DNA from: Methanomassiliicoccaceae archaeon UBA370 | GTDB lineage: Archaea > Thermoplasmatota > Thermoplasmata > Methanomassiliicoccales > Methanomethylophilaceae | NCBI GenBank assembly: GCA_002505345.1 | Contig: DAUY01000013.1 | Location: 89,446-153,445, forward strand | Length of the DNA: 64,000 bases | Direction of reading: 5' to 3' | In this document: positions 7,906 to 16,328 of the stretch, one piece after another | Layout: every line of letters starts with the position of its first letter | How positions within the stretch are numbered: position 1 is the stretch's first letter | Position numbers and translations under genes: made by a program | The notes under the pieces: model-generated | What the model was told of the DNA's origin: nothing | The model's database searches: none | What the model saw: the letters and a program-made list of their open reading frames with translations, nothing else

Positions 7906-9147
7906 ATGATTACTGCACTGCTGATCTTTGTGATTACTTACGCGCTGATTTCGGTGCGCGGCAATCGCAAATTGAAGATCGGCCGTACGGGGGCCGCTCT
8001 ATTGGGTGCCGCGGCGATGATCATATTCAGTGTCGTCAGTCCGATGATGGCCGTCGATTCCATCAATTATAATGTCATTCTGCTGTTGCTGGGGATGATG
8101 GCCCTGGTTGCAGGCCTGGAATATTGTGGCCTTTTTGAGATAATTTCGGACTGGCTCATGTCCAGGTATCATGCCGGGCCCAAATTGTTGGGAGTGATCA
8201 TGTGTCTCAATGCACTATTGGCGGCATTGGTGCTGAACGATGCGGTCGTTCTGCTTTTCACGCCTATCATAATCAGATGCAGCGCATCCCTTAAGGCCGA
8301 CCCCGTCCCCTATCTTGTAGGAACGATGATCTCTGCGAACATCGGAAGTGTCGCCACCGCGATCGGCAACCCGCAGAACGCCTATATCGTGTCGGAGTCC
8401 GGGATATCTTTCATACAGTTCCTGGTCAACCAGCTCCCGGTGGCGTTGGTGTGCCTCCCTGTCGCATACTTTATGTTGCTGATATTCTTCCGCAAGAGGC
8501 TTGCAGCGACCGTCGTTACAGATCTGGATGATGAAGAGCACATAGCAGTGGACAAAACGCGCCTGGGCATCCTTATGGGTGTTGCGTTGTTAGCCTTCAT
8601 CGGGTTTGCGGTGAGCGGTCCGTTGGGCATCATGATATGCGTGCCTGCGCTTATCGCAGGGGCGATCGCAGTTGCAGTGATATTGTCGAAGGATGTCAAA
8701 AGAGGCAAGTGGGTTCTGCACAGGATAGATTGGTCCATCCTGCTGTTCTTTGTCGGACTGTTCGTTCTCATGAAGGGGGTACAGGCCTCCGGGCTGCTGG
8801 GCAATATTGCGGATATCGTCCCCGGGTTCGGTTCCGGGGAGTCGCCGACATTGATGGCCACTGCCGGATTTTCAGCGATCGTTTCGAATCTTGTGAGCAA
8901 TGTACCAGCGGTAATGCTTTTGAGCGGTATGATACCTCAGACAGATGCGTTCTGGTACACTCTCGCGGCCTCGTCTACTTTGGCAGGGAACGCCACTCTG
9001 CTCGGTTCAGCGTGCAATATAATAGTCGCGGAGAAGGCCGCGGCGAAGGGGATAAAGATCGATTTCTGGAAGTTTATGGCCATCGGAATTCCGATAACTG
9101 TCGTTACGATAGTGCTTGAGCTGGTCGTCCACTCGATAATTCTCTGA
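7906..9147 (+). CDS. ArsB/NhaD-type anion permease
   Basis: The 413-residue product has 10-12 transmembrane helices. Motifs typical of the ArsB/NhaD/CitM ion-transporter superfamily are visible: NDAVVLLFTPI near residue 105-115, the re-entrant IGNPQNA near residue 150, and a second set SNLVSNVPAVMLL with TLLGSA-N in the C-terminal half, giving the expected internal two-fold arrangement. It likely moves an anion (arsenite, citrate or similar) or Na+/H+ across the membrane; the substrate cannot be read from the sequence. It stands alone, with no ars regulator or ATPase beside it. Confidence 0.85.
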   Translation: MITALLIFVITYALISVRGNRKLKIGRTGAALLGAAAMIIFSVVSPMMAVDSINYNVILLLLGMMALVAGLEYCGLFEIISDWLMSRYHAGPKLLGVIMCLNALLAALVLNDAVVLLFTPIIIRCSASLKADPVPYLVGTMISANIGSVATAIGNPQNAYIVSESGISFIQFLVNQLPVALVCLPVAYFMLLIFFRKRLAATVVTDLDDEEHIAVDKTRLGILMGVALLAFIGFAVSGPLGIMICVPALIAGAIAVAVILSKDVKRGKWVLHRIDWSILLFFVGLFVLMKGVQASGLLGNIADIVPGFGSGESPTLMATAGFSAIVSNLVSNVPAVMLLSGMIPQTDAFWYTLAASSTLAGNATLLGSACNIIVAEKAAAKGIKIDFWKFMAIGIPITVVTIVLELVVHSIIL

Positions 9148-9414
9148 ATGGTGGGTCTTGTATTTTACCTATAATAATATATGTGATAACTTAACATATT
9201 AAATTTATATATGTATAAATAAAATGTACATAAATATACATAAACATATTCAAATGGATGATTAGCATCAAATAGATGTAAAAATTGAATTTTTCCATCC
9301 GAAAACCGTAAGGTCATATCAACTATTTTCATCGACGATGGATGTTTTTCTTGTAACCAAAAAGCATCCACCGTAATGAAGGGTCGTAACAAACGGTTCA
9401 AACATGCTGGTCAA
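9148..9414. other. AT-rich intergenic stretch
   Basis: Lies between the permease and the convergent DUF6293 gene. It holds an AT-rich run (about 9168-9240) whose start (aataatatatgtgataac) weakly resembles the repeats at 6394 and 6565. No gene or convincing hairpin was seen. Confidence 0.4.
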
Positions 9415-10281
9415 TCAGACGTCCGTATAGTACGTGTTTATCGCGAACTCTCCCTCGGGACTAAGCGAATATTTGCCGCGTCCATTTTTTTCGATGAGGC
9501 CGCCTTTCAGCCACTCGTCGATGTACCGTCTCTGGTAACGCATCTTCTCGTTGGATAGTTCGCCGTCAGGCGAATTCCACAGCCCGTTGTCCTTCAGGGC
9601 GCGGATCATCTTTGTTGCGGAGGGGAAGCCCATCTCATTATACAGGCGAAGTGCCAGTATGAAATTCTTTTCCGGTTGGGACAACTTGAAACCATTGATC
9701 GGCCGGGGAGGATACACGGCTTTGGACATGCCTATGAACTTGCCCGTTTCCGTGTCCATGAAAGGTTCCCTTCCTTTGATAGTGAATTCTTTCGTGCCTA
9801 CGGAAAACGCCTCGACATTTTCGAACATCATCGAGGCGATCAGCGCGGCCGCCGAGAACTCGGAAGTGCCGGCGGATACGTTAACATATATGTGGTTCTT
9901 TGAAGAGATGGACCGTTCCTTACGTATGATGGAGAACAGCACCCTGAGCATGTCCTGGAACACATAGACCTTTTCGCAGTTCACATCGATGACGTTCAGA
10001 TTCTTCTGTTTTTTGATCTCGGCGCCGATCGAGCCGGAGTCATATCCGAACTCGGACATATCGTAATCCGAAACAACGGTGTTGAAGCCCTCTTCCAAAA
10101 TCTCCAGAACACGTTTGAAGCATTCGTTGTATTCATCATCGTCTTTTTTCGAGTAGTGGACAAGGTAGGCCTTGGTGGCGTCGTAATGTTCTATCGGGTC
10201 CGTTATCATGACGGTATCGAAAGTGACGCACGATATTACTATCCTATCGATCCGTTTGCTTTTGTTGTCATCGCGGGGCAT
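9415..10281 (-). CDS. DUF6293 (HFX_2341-like) CARF-type sensor with winged-helix DNA-binding domain
   Basis: The 288-residue product has an N-terminal Rossmann-like domain to about residue 190. Its motif NVSAGTSEF (residues 134-142), followed by a hydrophobic helix, is the kind of loop that binds a nucleotide ligand in CARF domains. The C-terminal 90 residues form a winged helix (RRYIDEWLKGGLIEKNGRGKYSLSPEG). This matches DUF6293/HFX_2341 archaeal regulators, whose N-domain is CARF-related. It would act as a ligand-sensing transcription factor. It is divergent from an NYN nuclease operon across a short promoter region with three TATAAC repeats, which it probably controls. No CRISPR array or cas gene is in the window. 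Confidence 0.8.
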   Translation of the reverse strand: MPRDDNKSKRIDRIVISCVTFDTVMITDPIEHYDATKAYLVHYSKKDDDEYNECFKRVLEILEEGFNTVVSDYDMSEFGYDSGSIGAEIKKQKNLNVIDVNCEKVYVFQDMLRVLFSIIRKERSISSKNHIYVNVSAGTSEFSAAALIASMMFENVEAFSVGTKEFTIKGREPFMDTETGKFIGMSKAVYPPRPINGFKLSQPEKNFILALRLYNEMGFPSATKMIRALKDNGLWNSPDGELSNEKMRYQRRYIDEWLKGGLIEKNGRGKYSLSPEGEFAINTYYTDV

Positions 10282-10325
10282 ATTTCAAAGTAGAATACGC
10301 TTTTCATGTATATCATTGCAACACT

Positions 10326-10349
10326 TATAACGGCTATAACTTCTATAAC
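10326..10349. promoter_or_regulatory. Triple TATAAC repeat in the divergent promoter
   Basis: TATAAC occurs at 10326-10331, 10335-10340 and 10344-10349, exactly every 9 bases, between the divergent starts of the CARF-like regulator (10281) and the NYN nuclease. A TATA-like stretch for the plus-strand operon follows at 10357-10365. The array is a candidate operator for the regulator, or duplicated promoter boxes. Confidence 0.5.
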
Positions 10350-10409
10350 GTTACGAGATATATACGTCCGGCAGCCCATGTAATCATGCGCACATGCGCA
10401 GGTGAAAAA

Positions 10410-11021
10410 ATGAGTTTCAGAACTACCGACAAAGAAGACAGAGTGATGATATTCCTGGACCTGGCCAACATCAGTTTCGGACTTTCGGACCACGAAGGGC
10501 TGGAAAACAGCACGATAGACCACGAGCTGCTCGCAACGACTTTGATCGACGGGCGCAAGGTCGCCGGAGCAATGGCCTTCGACACCATCCAGTACTTCAA
10601 CAGCAAGGGTTTGATGGCGAAATACCTTTCCGAGATCGGATACAAGATCGTATACGGTCACATGGAAGACGACAGGCAGAAGGAAGTCGATGTGAGCATA
10701 GCCACGGAGATGATAATGCACGCCGTGAGGGACCATTACGACGTGGCCATCCTGATAAGCGGTGACAGGGACTTCATACACGCGATCAACGCGGTCCAGT
10801 CCCTGGGCAAGAAGGTGGAGGTCGCATCCTTCTCAATGTGCACTTCCTCGGCTTTGACGAGGGTTTCGGACAAATATGTGGATGTGGGGGCCCTGCCGAT
10901 CGTAGATTACTGCGTACCCTGCGCAAAGGAGACCTGCGAAGTGCCGAAGGAAACCGACGAAGAATTCACAGATGTATTCGCTCTCATCAAGGCTGAAAAA
11001 GAGTGCCAGGGGGTGGAATGA
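10410..11021 (+). CDS. NYN/LabA-like (PIN-fold) nuclease
   Basis: The 203-residue product is a full NYN domain with the acidic residues expected at the metal site: D17 in IFLDLANI, D94 in QKEVDVSI, and D119/D121 in ISGDRDF. NYN proteins of the LabA/DUF88 type are RNA (or structured nucleic acid) nucleases. A short tail with several Cys (CVPCAKETC) could bind a metal. The ATG at 10410 has a GGTGA ribosome site 5 bases upstream; an in-frame ATG at 10386 would add 8 residues and is less favoured. It heads a three-gene operon with a coiled-coil protein and a YqaJ-type nuclease, divergent from a CARF-like regulator, so a nucleic-acid defence or stress role is plausible. Confidence 0.85.
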   Translation: MSFRTTDKEDRVMIFLDLANISFGLSDHEGLENSTIDHELLATTLIDGRKVAGAMAFDTIQYFNSKGLMAKYLSEIGYKIVYGHMEDDRQKEVDVSIATEMIMHAVRDHYDVAILISGDRDFIHAINAVQSLGKKVEVASFSMCTSSALTRVSDKYVDVGALPIVDYCVPCAKETCEVPKETDEEFTDVFALIKAEKECQGVE

Positions 11022-11048
11022 GTGATCGAGACGAGGAAAGAGATCAAG

Positions 11049-12122
11049 ATGGACCTCATTGATTTGCAAAAAAAATTCCTGGAGGAGAACGGTGTTGAAG
11101 AGGAAGACGGGAAGATACTCACCAAACTCATGGTGTTGCTATTCAAGACCGGTACCGACGGCAAGCTGTCATGCAACACCGGAACAAAGAAGATATCTCT
11201 GGACTGGAACTGCAAGACGGCCGTTCAGGAGAATGAGACATGGATATGCAAGGTGACCATGAAGACCGGCATCTTGGGCTATGCCGAACCCGTGAGGAAG
11301 ATCGAGGTATCCGAGATAATGGCAATGTCCGGCCAGATGCAGTCGATCGCAAACGACATATGGTCCAGGAAGAAGAAGGAGGTCCTGGAATATCTTGTGC
11401 CAGAGGTCGATTCCGCTGTGGAGCAGATGGTCAAAGAGCGGATGGCGGGAGTCGAGGACGAGTGCAGGAGGAAACAATCGGCCCTTGAAGCGGAGTATGC
11501 GGAAAGAAGGTCCGCCCTCGAGGCGGCATACGAGTCCAAAATGTCTCAGATCGAATCCAGAGAATCCAAGCTGGCATGCCGGGAGAATAACCTGATATCG
11601 GAGATGGAGAGCAGGCTCGACGACTCCGAGAAGGACCTCAGGATCAAATATGAAAGGAAGGCGTCCGAGCTCCAGGAAAAAATGGCCGCCGTCAGGTCCA
11701 GGGAAGAGAAGCTCATCAATGAGAAGAGCGCCATGATGAGCTATTACGAATCGCAAAACCAGGCCCTCAGAAAAAATGTGGAAGATCTGAGCTTCGAGCT
11801 GTCGAAGCTGAGGACGGGGGCTGTCTGCAAAGACGATTCAGACCGTAAAGCGGTCGAAAGGACCTCTTCCGCCGATGCACATATGCTTAGGATATCCGGC
11901 AACGAGTTCAAGAGCCCGATCTTCAAAGAAGGGCGCTACTCCGTGAGGATAAACTCCGAGATGACGAAGATCAGGTTCACTCATGACAACATGGGTTTTG
12001 CCATATGCCGCAACGGTATAATCGCGGTCCCGGGCCTGAACAGCATCGATGCCCTCGGCAACCGCATAGGAGAGCTTAACTGGACGATGGTCGATGATAA
12101 GACGGTGGAGATAAGCATCTGA
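11049..12122 (+). CDS. Coiled-coil protein of unknown function in the NYN-YqaJ operon
   Basis: The 357-residue product has three parts: a globular N-domain of about 100 residues with two Cys and a Trp-rich strand region, a long charged coiled coil (about residues 105-255, rich in Glu, Lys, Arg and Ser with a repeated RxSALEAxY pattern), and a beta-rich C-domain of about 85 residues. No family is recognised. An in-frame GTG at 11022 directly after the NYN stop would add 9 residues; the ATG at 11049 has a better purine-rich leader (gaggaaagag). It may be an adaptor that bridges the two nucleases, as coiled coils often do in multi-gene systems; this is inference. Confidence 0.75.
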   Translation: MDLIDLQKKFLEENGVEEEDGKILTKLMVLLFKTGTDGKLSCNTGTKKISLDWNCKTAVQENETWICKVTMKTGILGYAEPVRKIEVSEIMAMSGQMQSIANDIWSRKKKEVLEYLVPEVDSAVEQMVKERMAGVEDECRRKQSALEAEYAERRSALEAAYESKMSQIESRESKLACRENNLISEMESRLDDSEKDLRIKYERKASELQEKMAAVRSREEKLINEKSAMMSYYESQNQALRKNVEDLSFELSKLRTGAVCKDDSDRKAVERTSSADAHMLRISGNEFKSPIFKEGRYSVRINSEMTKIRFTHDNMGFAICRNGIIAVPGLNSIDALGNRIGELNWTMVDDKTVEISI

Positions 12123-12134
12123 GGAGATTGGTGT

Positions 12135-12887
12135 ATGTTCGACGGAAGGCGCGCAATAATCGAGATAGACGACGCAGGCAGGACGGTGTATTTCGATGCA
12201 TACAGGCTTAAGAAGATCACCGGGACGCGCATAGGCCCGATCCTGGGCTTGAGCGAGTTCTCGACCCCCTTCAAGGCGGCCTGCGAGATCGCGGGTCTGT
12301 ACCCGGGAGACAAACCCAACAAATACATCGAAGCGGGAAACATCATAGAGCCGGTGCTCAGAAGATATGCCGTTGCGAACGCCGCCTTGACCACGGAGAT
12401 GCTGGGCTGCGGCCCCTTAAGGGTGGAAGAGCCAGTGCCCGGAGACAAATGCGGATACGACCACTTTCACAACGAGAAGCAGTTCGGCGGAATGGTCGAC
12501 GGATATCTGACGGCCAACGGCACCAGAAAGGCGGTCCTGGAGATCAAGACGTCGAACTCGAGGGAATCATGGGACGACGGTTCAGGCGGATACACGGACG
12601 TTCCGATGCAGTACATGCTGCAGGCATCCCTTTACGCAGAGCTGTCGAAACTCGACAAGATCGTCTTCCTTGTGGGGTTCCTCGGGGAAAGCGATTACGC
12701 AAGGCCCAAACAGTGGGTGCCAGACGAGACCAACTCCTTCTTCGTAGTGAAGGATAAGCTCGACATGAGCGGGCACATGAAAGAATGCGCCGACTGGTAC
12801 AACGAGTATGTCAGGCAGGGGTTCACTCCTGAGTGGACCGAAAAGGATGCGGATGTCCTGAAGTATCTGAAGGCCTTCAAAGGTTGA
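12135..12887 (+). CDS. YqaJ/lambda-exonuclease-like PD-(D/E)XK nuclease
   Basis: The 250-residue product has the motif set of YqaJ-type recombinases: TRIGPILGLS near residues 31-40, E72 in IIEP, D122 in GGMVDG, E136-x-K138 in LEIKTS, and the glutamine helix QYMLQASLY (Q159, Q163). These residues form the metal site of PD-(D/E)XK nucleases related to lambda exonuclease and Cas4/RecB. Family members resect DNA 5' to 3' or open ends. A GAGGAG ribosome site sits 8 bases before the ATG, 12 bases after the coiled-coil gene. The context with an NYN nuclease and a CARF-like regulator suggests a defence or repair module rather than a phage recombination pair, since no annealing protein is adjacent. 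Confidence 0.82.
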   Translation: MFDGRRAIIEIDDAGRTVYFDAYRLKKITGTRIGPILGLSEFSTPFKAACEIAGLYPGDKPNKYIEAGNIIEPVLRRYAVANAALTTEMLGCGPLRVEEPVPGDKCGYDHFHNEKQFGGMVDGYLTANGTRKAVLEIKTSNSRESWDDGSGGYTDVPMQYMLQASLYAELSKLDKIVFLVGFLGESDYARPKQWVPDETNSFFVVKDKLDMSGHMKECADWYNEYVRQGFTPEWTEKDADVLKYLKAFKG

Positions 12888-12918
12888 AAAGATTTAAGGG
12901 ACGCGTCAGATCTCATAG

Positions 12919-13848
12919 TCAGAGAGACCCCATAAGCCATCCATATCCTTCCTCTTCCATTTTCTCGTATGGTACGAAACGCAGAGCGGCGCTGTTGATG
13001 CAGTATCTCAGACCGCCCATCTGCTTCGGGCCGTCCGGAAACACATGTCCCAGATGCGCATCCCCCGACCTGCTGCGCACCTCCCTTCTCTTCATCCCGT
13101 GGCTGATGTCGTCCTTCTCTGCGACGACCTCCGGCGATACGGGGGAGGAGAAGCTGGGCCACCCGCATCCGCTTTCGAACTTGTCCTTGGAAAGGAATAG
13201 GGGCTCGCCCGTGGTCACATCGACGTAAATCCCCTTCCCGAAAAAGTCCCAATACTCTCCGGTGAACGGCGCCTCCGTGCCGTTTTTCCTAGTCACCAAG
13301 TACTGCAGTTCTGTGAGGGAGGAGTCGGGCGACGGCTCGTATCTAGGTATCGGATTGGACCGCTCGGCTTCAGCGAAGAGCGAACGAGGGATGTGGCAGT
13401 ATCCCCCCGGGTTCCTGTCGAGATATTTCTGATGGTATTCCTCAGCCGTGCACCAGTTCTTCAGAGGCAGAACTTCTATGGCAGTCTTTCTTCCGAGTGA
13501 TTTTTCCAGGGAGCAGACGGAATCTTTTATCGCCACTTCGTCCTCTGGGTCGATGTAGTAGATCCCGGTCCGGTACTGTATGCCCCGGTCGTTGCCCTGC
13601 CTGTTGACGCTCAGCGGGTCTATGCATCTGTAGAATATGCTCAGAAGTTTTTCCAAAGAGATCGCGTCTCCGTCATAGATGACTTCAACGGCCTCCGCAT
13701 GCCCCGAACCGGAGCAGACGGACCTGTAGTCGGTTTTATCGGAACCGCCGTTGGCATATCCCGTGCGGGTGCCTATTACGCCGCGTATCATCGACAGATA
13801 CTTCTCCACGCCCCAGAAACAACCGCCCGCGAGATAGACCGTCTTCAT
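12919..13848 (-). CDS. msrAB: Bifunctional peptide methionine sulfoxide reductase MsrA-MsrB
   Basis: The 309-residue product joins an MsrA domain (residues 1 to about 160, active site GGCFWG at 8-13) to an MsrB domain (about 180 to 309, with CGWPSF, HLGHVF and the catalytic Cys in RYCINSAA). MsrA reduces the S form and MsrB the R form of methionine sulfoxide in damaged proteins, so this single cytoplasmic enzyme repairs both. The MsrB zinc-site CxxC pairs are not evident, which is usual in some fused forms. It is the common A-B order. It ends 31 bases from the convergent YqaJ-type gene and forms no obvious operon. Confidence 0.95.
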   Translation of the reverse strand: MKTVYLAGGCFWGVEKYLSMIRGVIGTRTGYANGGSDKTDYRSVCSGSGHAEAVEVIYDGDAISLEKLLSIFYRCIDPLSVNRQGNDRGIQYRTGIYYIDPEDEVAIKDSVCSLEKSLGRKTAIEVLPLKNWCTAEEYHQKYLDRNPGGYCHIPRSLFAEAERSNPIPRYEPSPDSSLTELQYLVTRKNGTEAPFTGEYWDFFGKGIYVDVTTGEPLFLSKDKFESGCGWPSFSSPVSPEVVAEKDDISHGMKRREVRSRSGDAHLGHVFPDGPKQMGGLRYCINSAALRFVPYEKMEEEGYGWLMGSL

Positions 13849-13882
13849 GCCCTGTAATCGAGGTGCGTGGTTATAACCGCGC

Positions 13883-15442
13883 TCATTCCAGAAGCTCCTT
13901 CACGTAGTTGGGGAGGGCGAAGGACGCTCTGCGGACCTCTTCGTTGTAGTATTTCGTATCAATGGTACACATACGTCCAGGGACGGCGTCCGCGAGGGGG
14001 TCTGCGCCCTTGGATGCGAAACCGAAGAGCCAGTGGCCCGAAGGATATGTGGGGATGAAAGCCTGGTACACTGTGCAGACAGGGAAGATCTCCCTCATTT
14101 TAAGATGCATGTTCCTTGCCAGAGCGGCATCTTCCTGGTAGTAGGGGCTCTCGTGCTGATTGACAAGTATCCCGTCTTCGCCGAGGATGCGGTTGCAGTC
14201 CCTATAAAATTCTGCAGTGAAAAGCCCCTCTCCGGGACCGGTATAGGGGTCGGTGGAGTCCACTATTATCAGGTCGTATGTATCTTCCGTCTCGGATACG
14301 AACTCGATACCGTCTCCCACGACCGTCCTGACACGGGGGTCTGCGAGGCCGCATGCCACCGAAGGGAAGAATCTTTTCGATGTTTCTATCACATCGCCGT
14401 CTATCTCTACGAAATCGATCCTTTCGAGGCATCCGTGCTTCACGAGCTCCCTCACGGAGCCGCCGTCCCCTCCTCCGATGACCAGTGCCTTTTTCGGTTT
14501 TTCAAGGATGGACATGGGGACATGGACCATCATCTCGTGATAGATGAACTCGTCCTTCTCGGTCAGCATTATGTAGCCGTCTATGAGGAGTATTTTTCCG
14601 AACGTCTTCGAATCGAAGACCTCTATATCCTGGAATTCGCTTCTGCCACGGTACAGAATGTCTTCTTTCTTTATCCTGAGGTCCGCACCCTCGGACTGCC
14701 TCTCAATGTGCCAGGATAGGGATCTATTTTCTCCGGAGGGGCCCTCCAGGTAGATCTCCTCGACCTCTTTCCATATGGCATCTCCCTCTTTCTTCAGTTC
14801 GAGGAGGTCTTTCCTCATCATACGGGTGTAATAGGACCTCAGCTCGGGAAAGTTGAAATCCTCTGCGAAGTACTTTTCAAGCGTCTCTTCGTCGAAACAT
14901 TCCTGCAGGGAGTCGACCTTCTTGTCCATGAAGATCTTTTTTCCGTCTGTGTCCCGCGTGTACCCTCTCACGTTGAAGTCCAATATGGCTATGTCCGGAG
15001 AGAAGAAATCGAAAATCCTGTCCATGATCGAGAGTGGCGAGATGTTGCCGCAGGTCGACAGGGCGATGTCTACCCTGAAGGTCGAAATGCCGACCGAGTC
15101 GTGATGTTCCGGATATGTATGCAGGGAGATGTGGCTCTTGTCGAGGTGTGCCACGGTCTTCATATGGAGGTTGACCTCCTCCTCGGCCAGAAGTATCAGC
15201 GCCGAGGCGCCGTGGGGATCGTAGTCAAAGGTGGAGACGTCGAGGATGTTCGCGTCGATGTCTCTGCATATTTCCTCCATCATCTCCCTGAGCTTTGATG
15301 AACAGTAGTGTCCGTCGATATGGGATATGAATCTTTTCTTTTTGTCCTCTGTAGCCGTGCGCTCGACGGTATAGAGGTTTAGGTCCAAGGTCTTGGCCAG
15401 GTTATTGAAACCGTATAGGGACAATCTATTCTCTTTTTTCAT
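13883..15442 (-). CDS. S-adenosylmethionine decarboxylase-spermidine synthase fusion (SpeD-SpeE)
   Basis: The 519-residue product has an N-terminal domain (about 1-265) that closely follows the Escherichia coli-type SpeD: GFNNL, ANIL, the self-cleavage site K102-S103 in LDKSHIS, HTYPE, and STCG at 129-132. The C-terminal half is a spermidine synthase with the nucleotide loop IGGGDGGSVREL near residue 320 and DSTDP further on. The SpeD part would make decarboxylated S-adenosylmethionine through a pyruvoyl group formed by cleavage before Ser103, and the SpeE part would use it to aminopropylate putrescine or a similar diamine. After self-cleavage the synthase would remain joined to the larger chain. 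The start MKKENRLSLYGFNNL lines up with E. coli SpeD, so the N-terminus is well supported. Confidence 0.9.
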   Translation of the reverse strand: MKKENRLSLYGFNNLAKTLDLNLYTVERTATEDKKKRFISHIDGHYCSSKLREMMEEICRDIDANILDVSTFDYDPHGASALILLAEEEVNLHMKTVAHLDKSHISLHTYPEHHDSVGISTFRVDIALSTCGNISPLSIMDRIFDFFSPDIAILDFNVRGYTRDTDGKKIFMDKKVDSLQECFDEETLEKYFAEDFNFPELRSYYTRMMRKDLLELKKEGDAIWKEVEEIYLEGPSGENRSLSWHIERQSEGADLRIKKEDILYRGRSEFQDIEVFDSKTFGKILLIDGYIMLTEKDEFIYHEMMVHVPMSILEKPKKALVIGGGDGGSVRELVKHGCLERIDFVEIDGDVIETSKRFFPSVACGLADPRVRTVVGDGIEFVSETEDTYDLIIVDSTDPYTGPGEGLFTAEFYRDCNRILGEDGILVNQHESPYYQEDAALARNMHLKMREIFPVCTVYQAFIPTYPSGHWLFGFASKGADPLADAVPGRMCTIDTKYYNEEVRRASFALPNYVKELLE

Positions 15443-15549
15443 AACTATCCCCCTGATGAATTAGCCACAGGCGCAGACAAGGTACATCTGCATCGAATAT
15501 AAGGAATGCCCTGAAAACAATATTTTCAAATGAAAAAAGAGAAAGATGA

Positions 15550-15561
15550 GGGCCACGGCCC
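15550..15561 (-). terminator. Short hairpin terminator after the DoxX-like gene
   Basis: The inverted repeat gggcc-ac-ggccc lies about 25 bases beyond the stop of the minus-strand DoxX gene. On the minus strand it is followed by a T-rich run (catctttctctttttt). Confidence 0.55.
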
Positions 15562-15585
15562 GGTTTTCAGAAAAGTTCAGCCCGA

Positions 15586-16083
15586 TCATTCCAGTATCGG
15601 GCACCTCTTAACGATGGACATTTCTTTCCAATGCTTTCCGAGACCCAGCAGGTCTTCCGCATGTGCCAGATATATCGCCATGAGCAGGAAGATGTAGATT
15701 ATGTGGTAATCGATCAGAGGATTTGTGGTAGGTGGCGCGACACCTATGAACATCATTATGAGCAGCAAGGTCCCACCTGCCGTGGCGACCTTCATACCTA
15801 TTCCCAGTATGAGGGCGAAGCCCAGGAGCATAAATGCAACCATTATTATCACGTCCGTGACGGCGAAGAAATCGGCCAGCCAGCCGAGGGTATCCGATCC
15901 GTATCGGAGGAATCCTTCCGTCGGAGATCCTCCGTTGATCATCGCATTCTCTGAAGACGTGCTGTATCCGAGACCGAACATCTTGTCGAAGAACGCCCAC
16001 AGGAACATGAAGCCCATCAATATCCTCAGTATGGCCAGAGGAAACACGGCGCCATAGGATCTTATCGAATCCGTTATGCTCAT
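15586..16083 (-). CDS. DoxX-family membrane protein
   Basis: The 165-residue product has four to five transmembrane helices. The first helix motif LRILMGFMFLWAFFDKM is typical of DoxX/DoxD proteins, where the R and the following Phe-Asp-Lys are conserved. DoxX relatives are linked to quinone-dependent thiosulfate oxidation or to general membrane redox stress; the substrate here is unknown. A TATA-like box lies on the minus strand at about 16103-16113, some 25 bases upstream of a likely short leader. It stands as a single gene. Confidence 0.8.
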   Translation of the reverse strand: MSITDSIRSYGAVFPLAILRILMGFMFLWAFFDKMFGLGYSTSSENAMINGGSPTEGFLRYGSDTLGWLADFFAVTDVIIMVAFMLLGFALILGIGMKVATAGGTLLLIMMFIGVAPPTTNPLIDYHIIYIFLLMAIYLAHAEDLLGLGKHWKEMSIVKRCPILE

Positions 16084-16328
16084 GACCCGAAACCCTCATT
16101 ATAGGATATAAATAGGATTGCGATACTTTCAACGGCGTCACTTCAATCGTTTCAAACGTCGGCATCCACGTCCAACCGCATTCTGGAACCGCTCGCATTA
16201 TTCGTGAAGTGAAGGGGGCCCCGGACGTCTGGGACGGATACAAGGCCGGCTCTTATTGGATTATATAGGATAAAGACAGTGCCTATCAGCAAAACCTTCT
16301 TTCAAATATCCGCATCGGTTCGTTTTCC

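Noticed and set aside
9173..9240. A third copy of the AT-rich repeat near 9173
   Set aside because: Only about 15 bases resemble the first part of the 142-bp repeat; the rest does not align.
9415..10281. The CARF-like regulator as part of a type III CRISPR system
   Set aside because: No CRISPR array, Csm/Cmr or cas gene occurs in the window.
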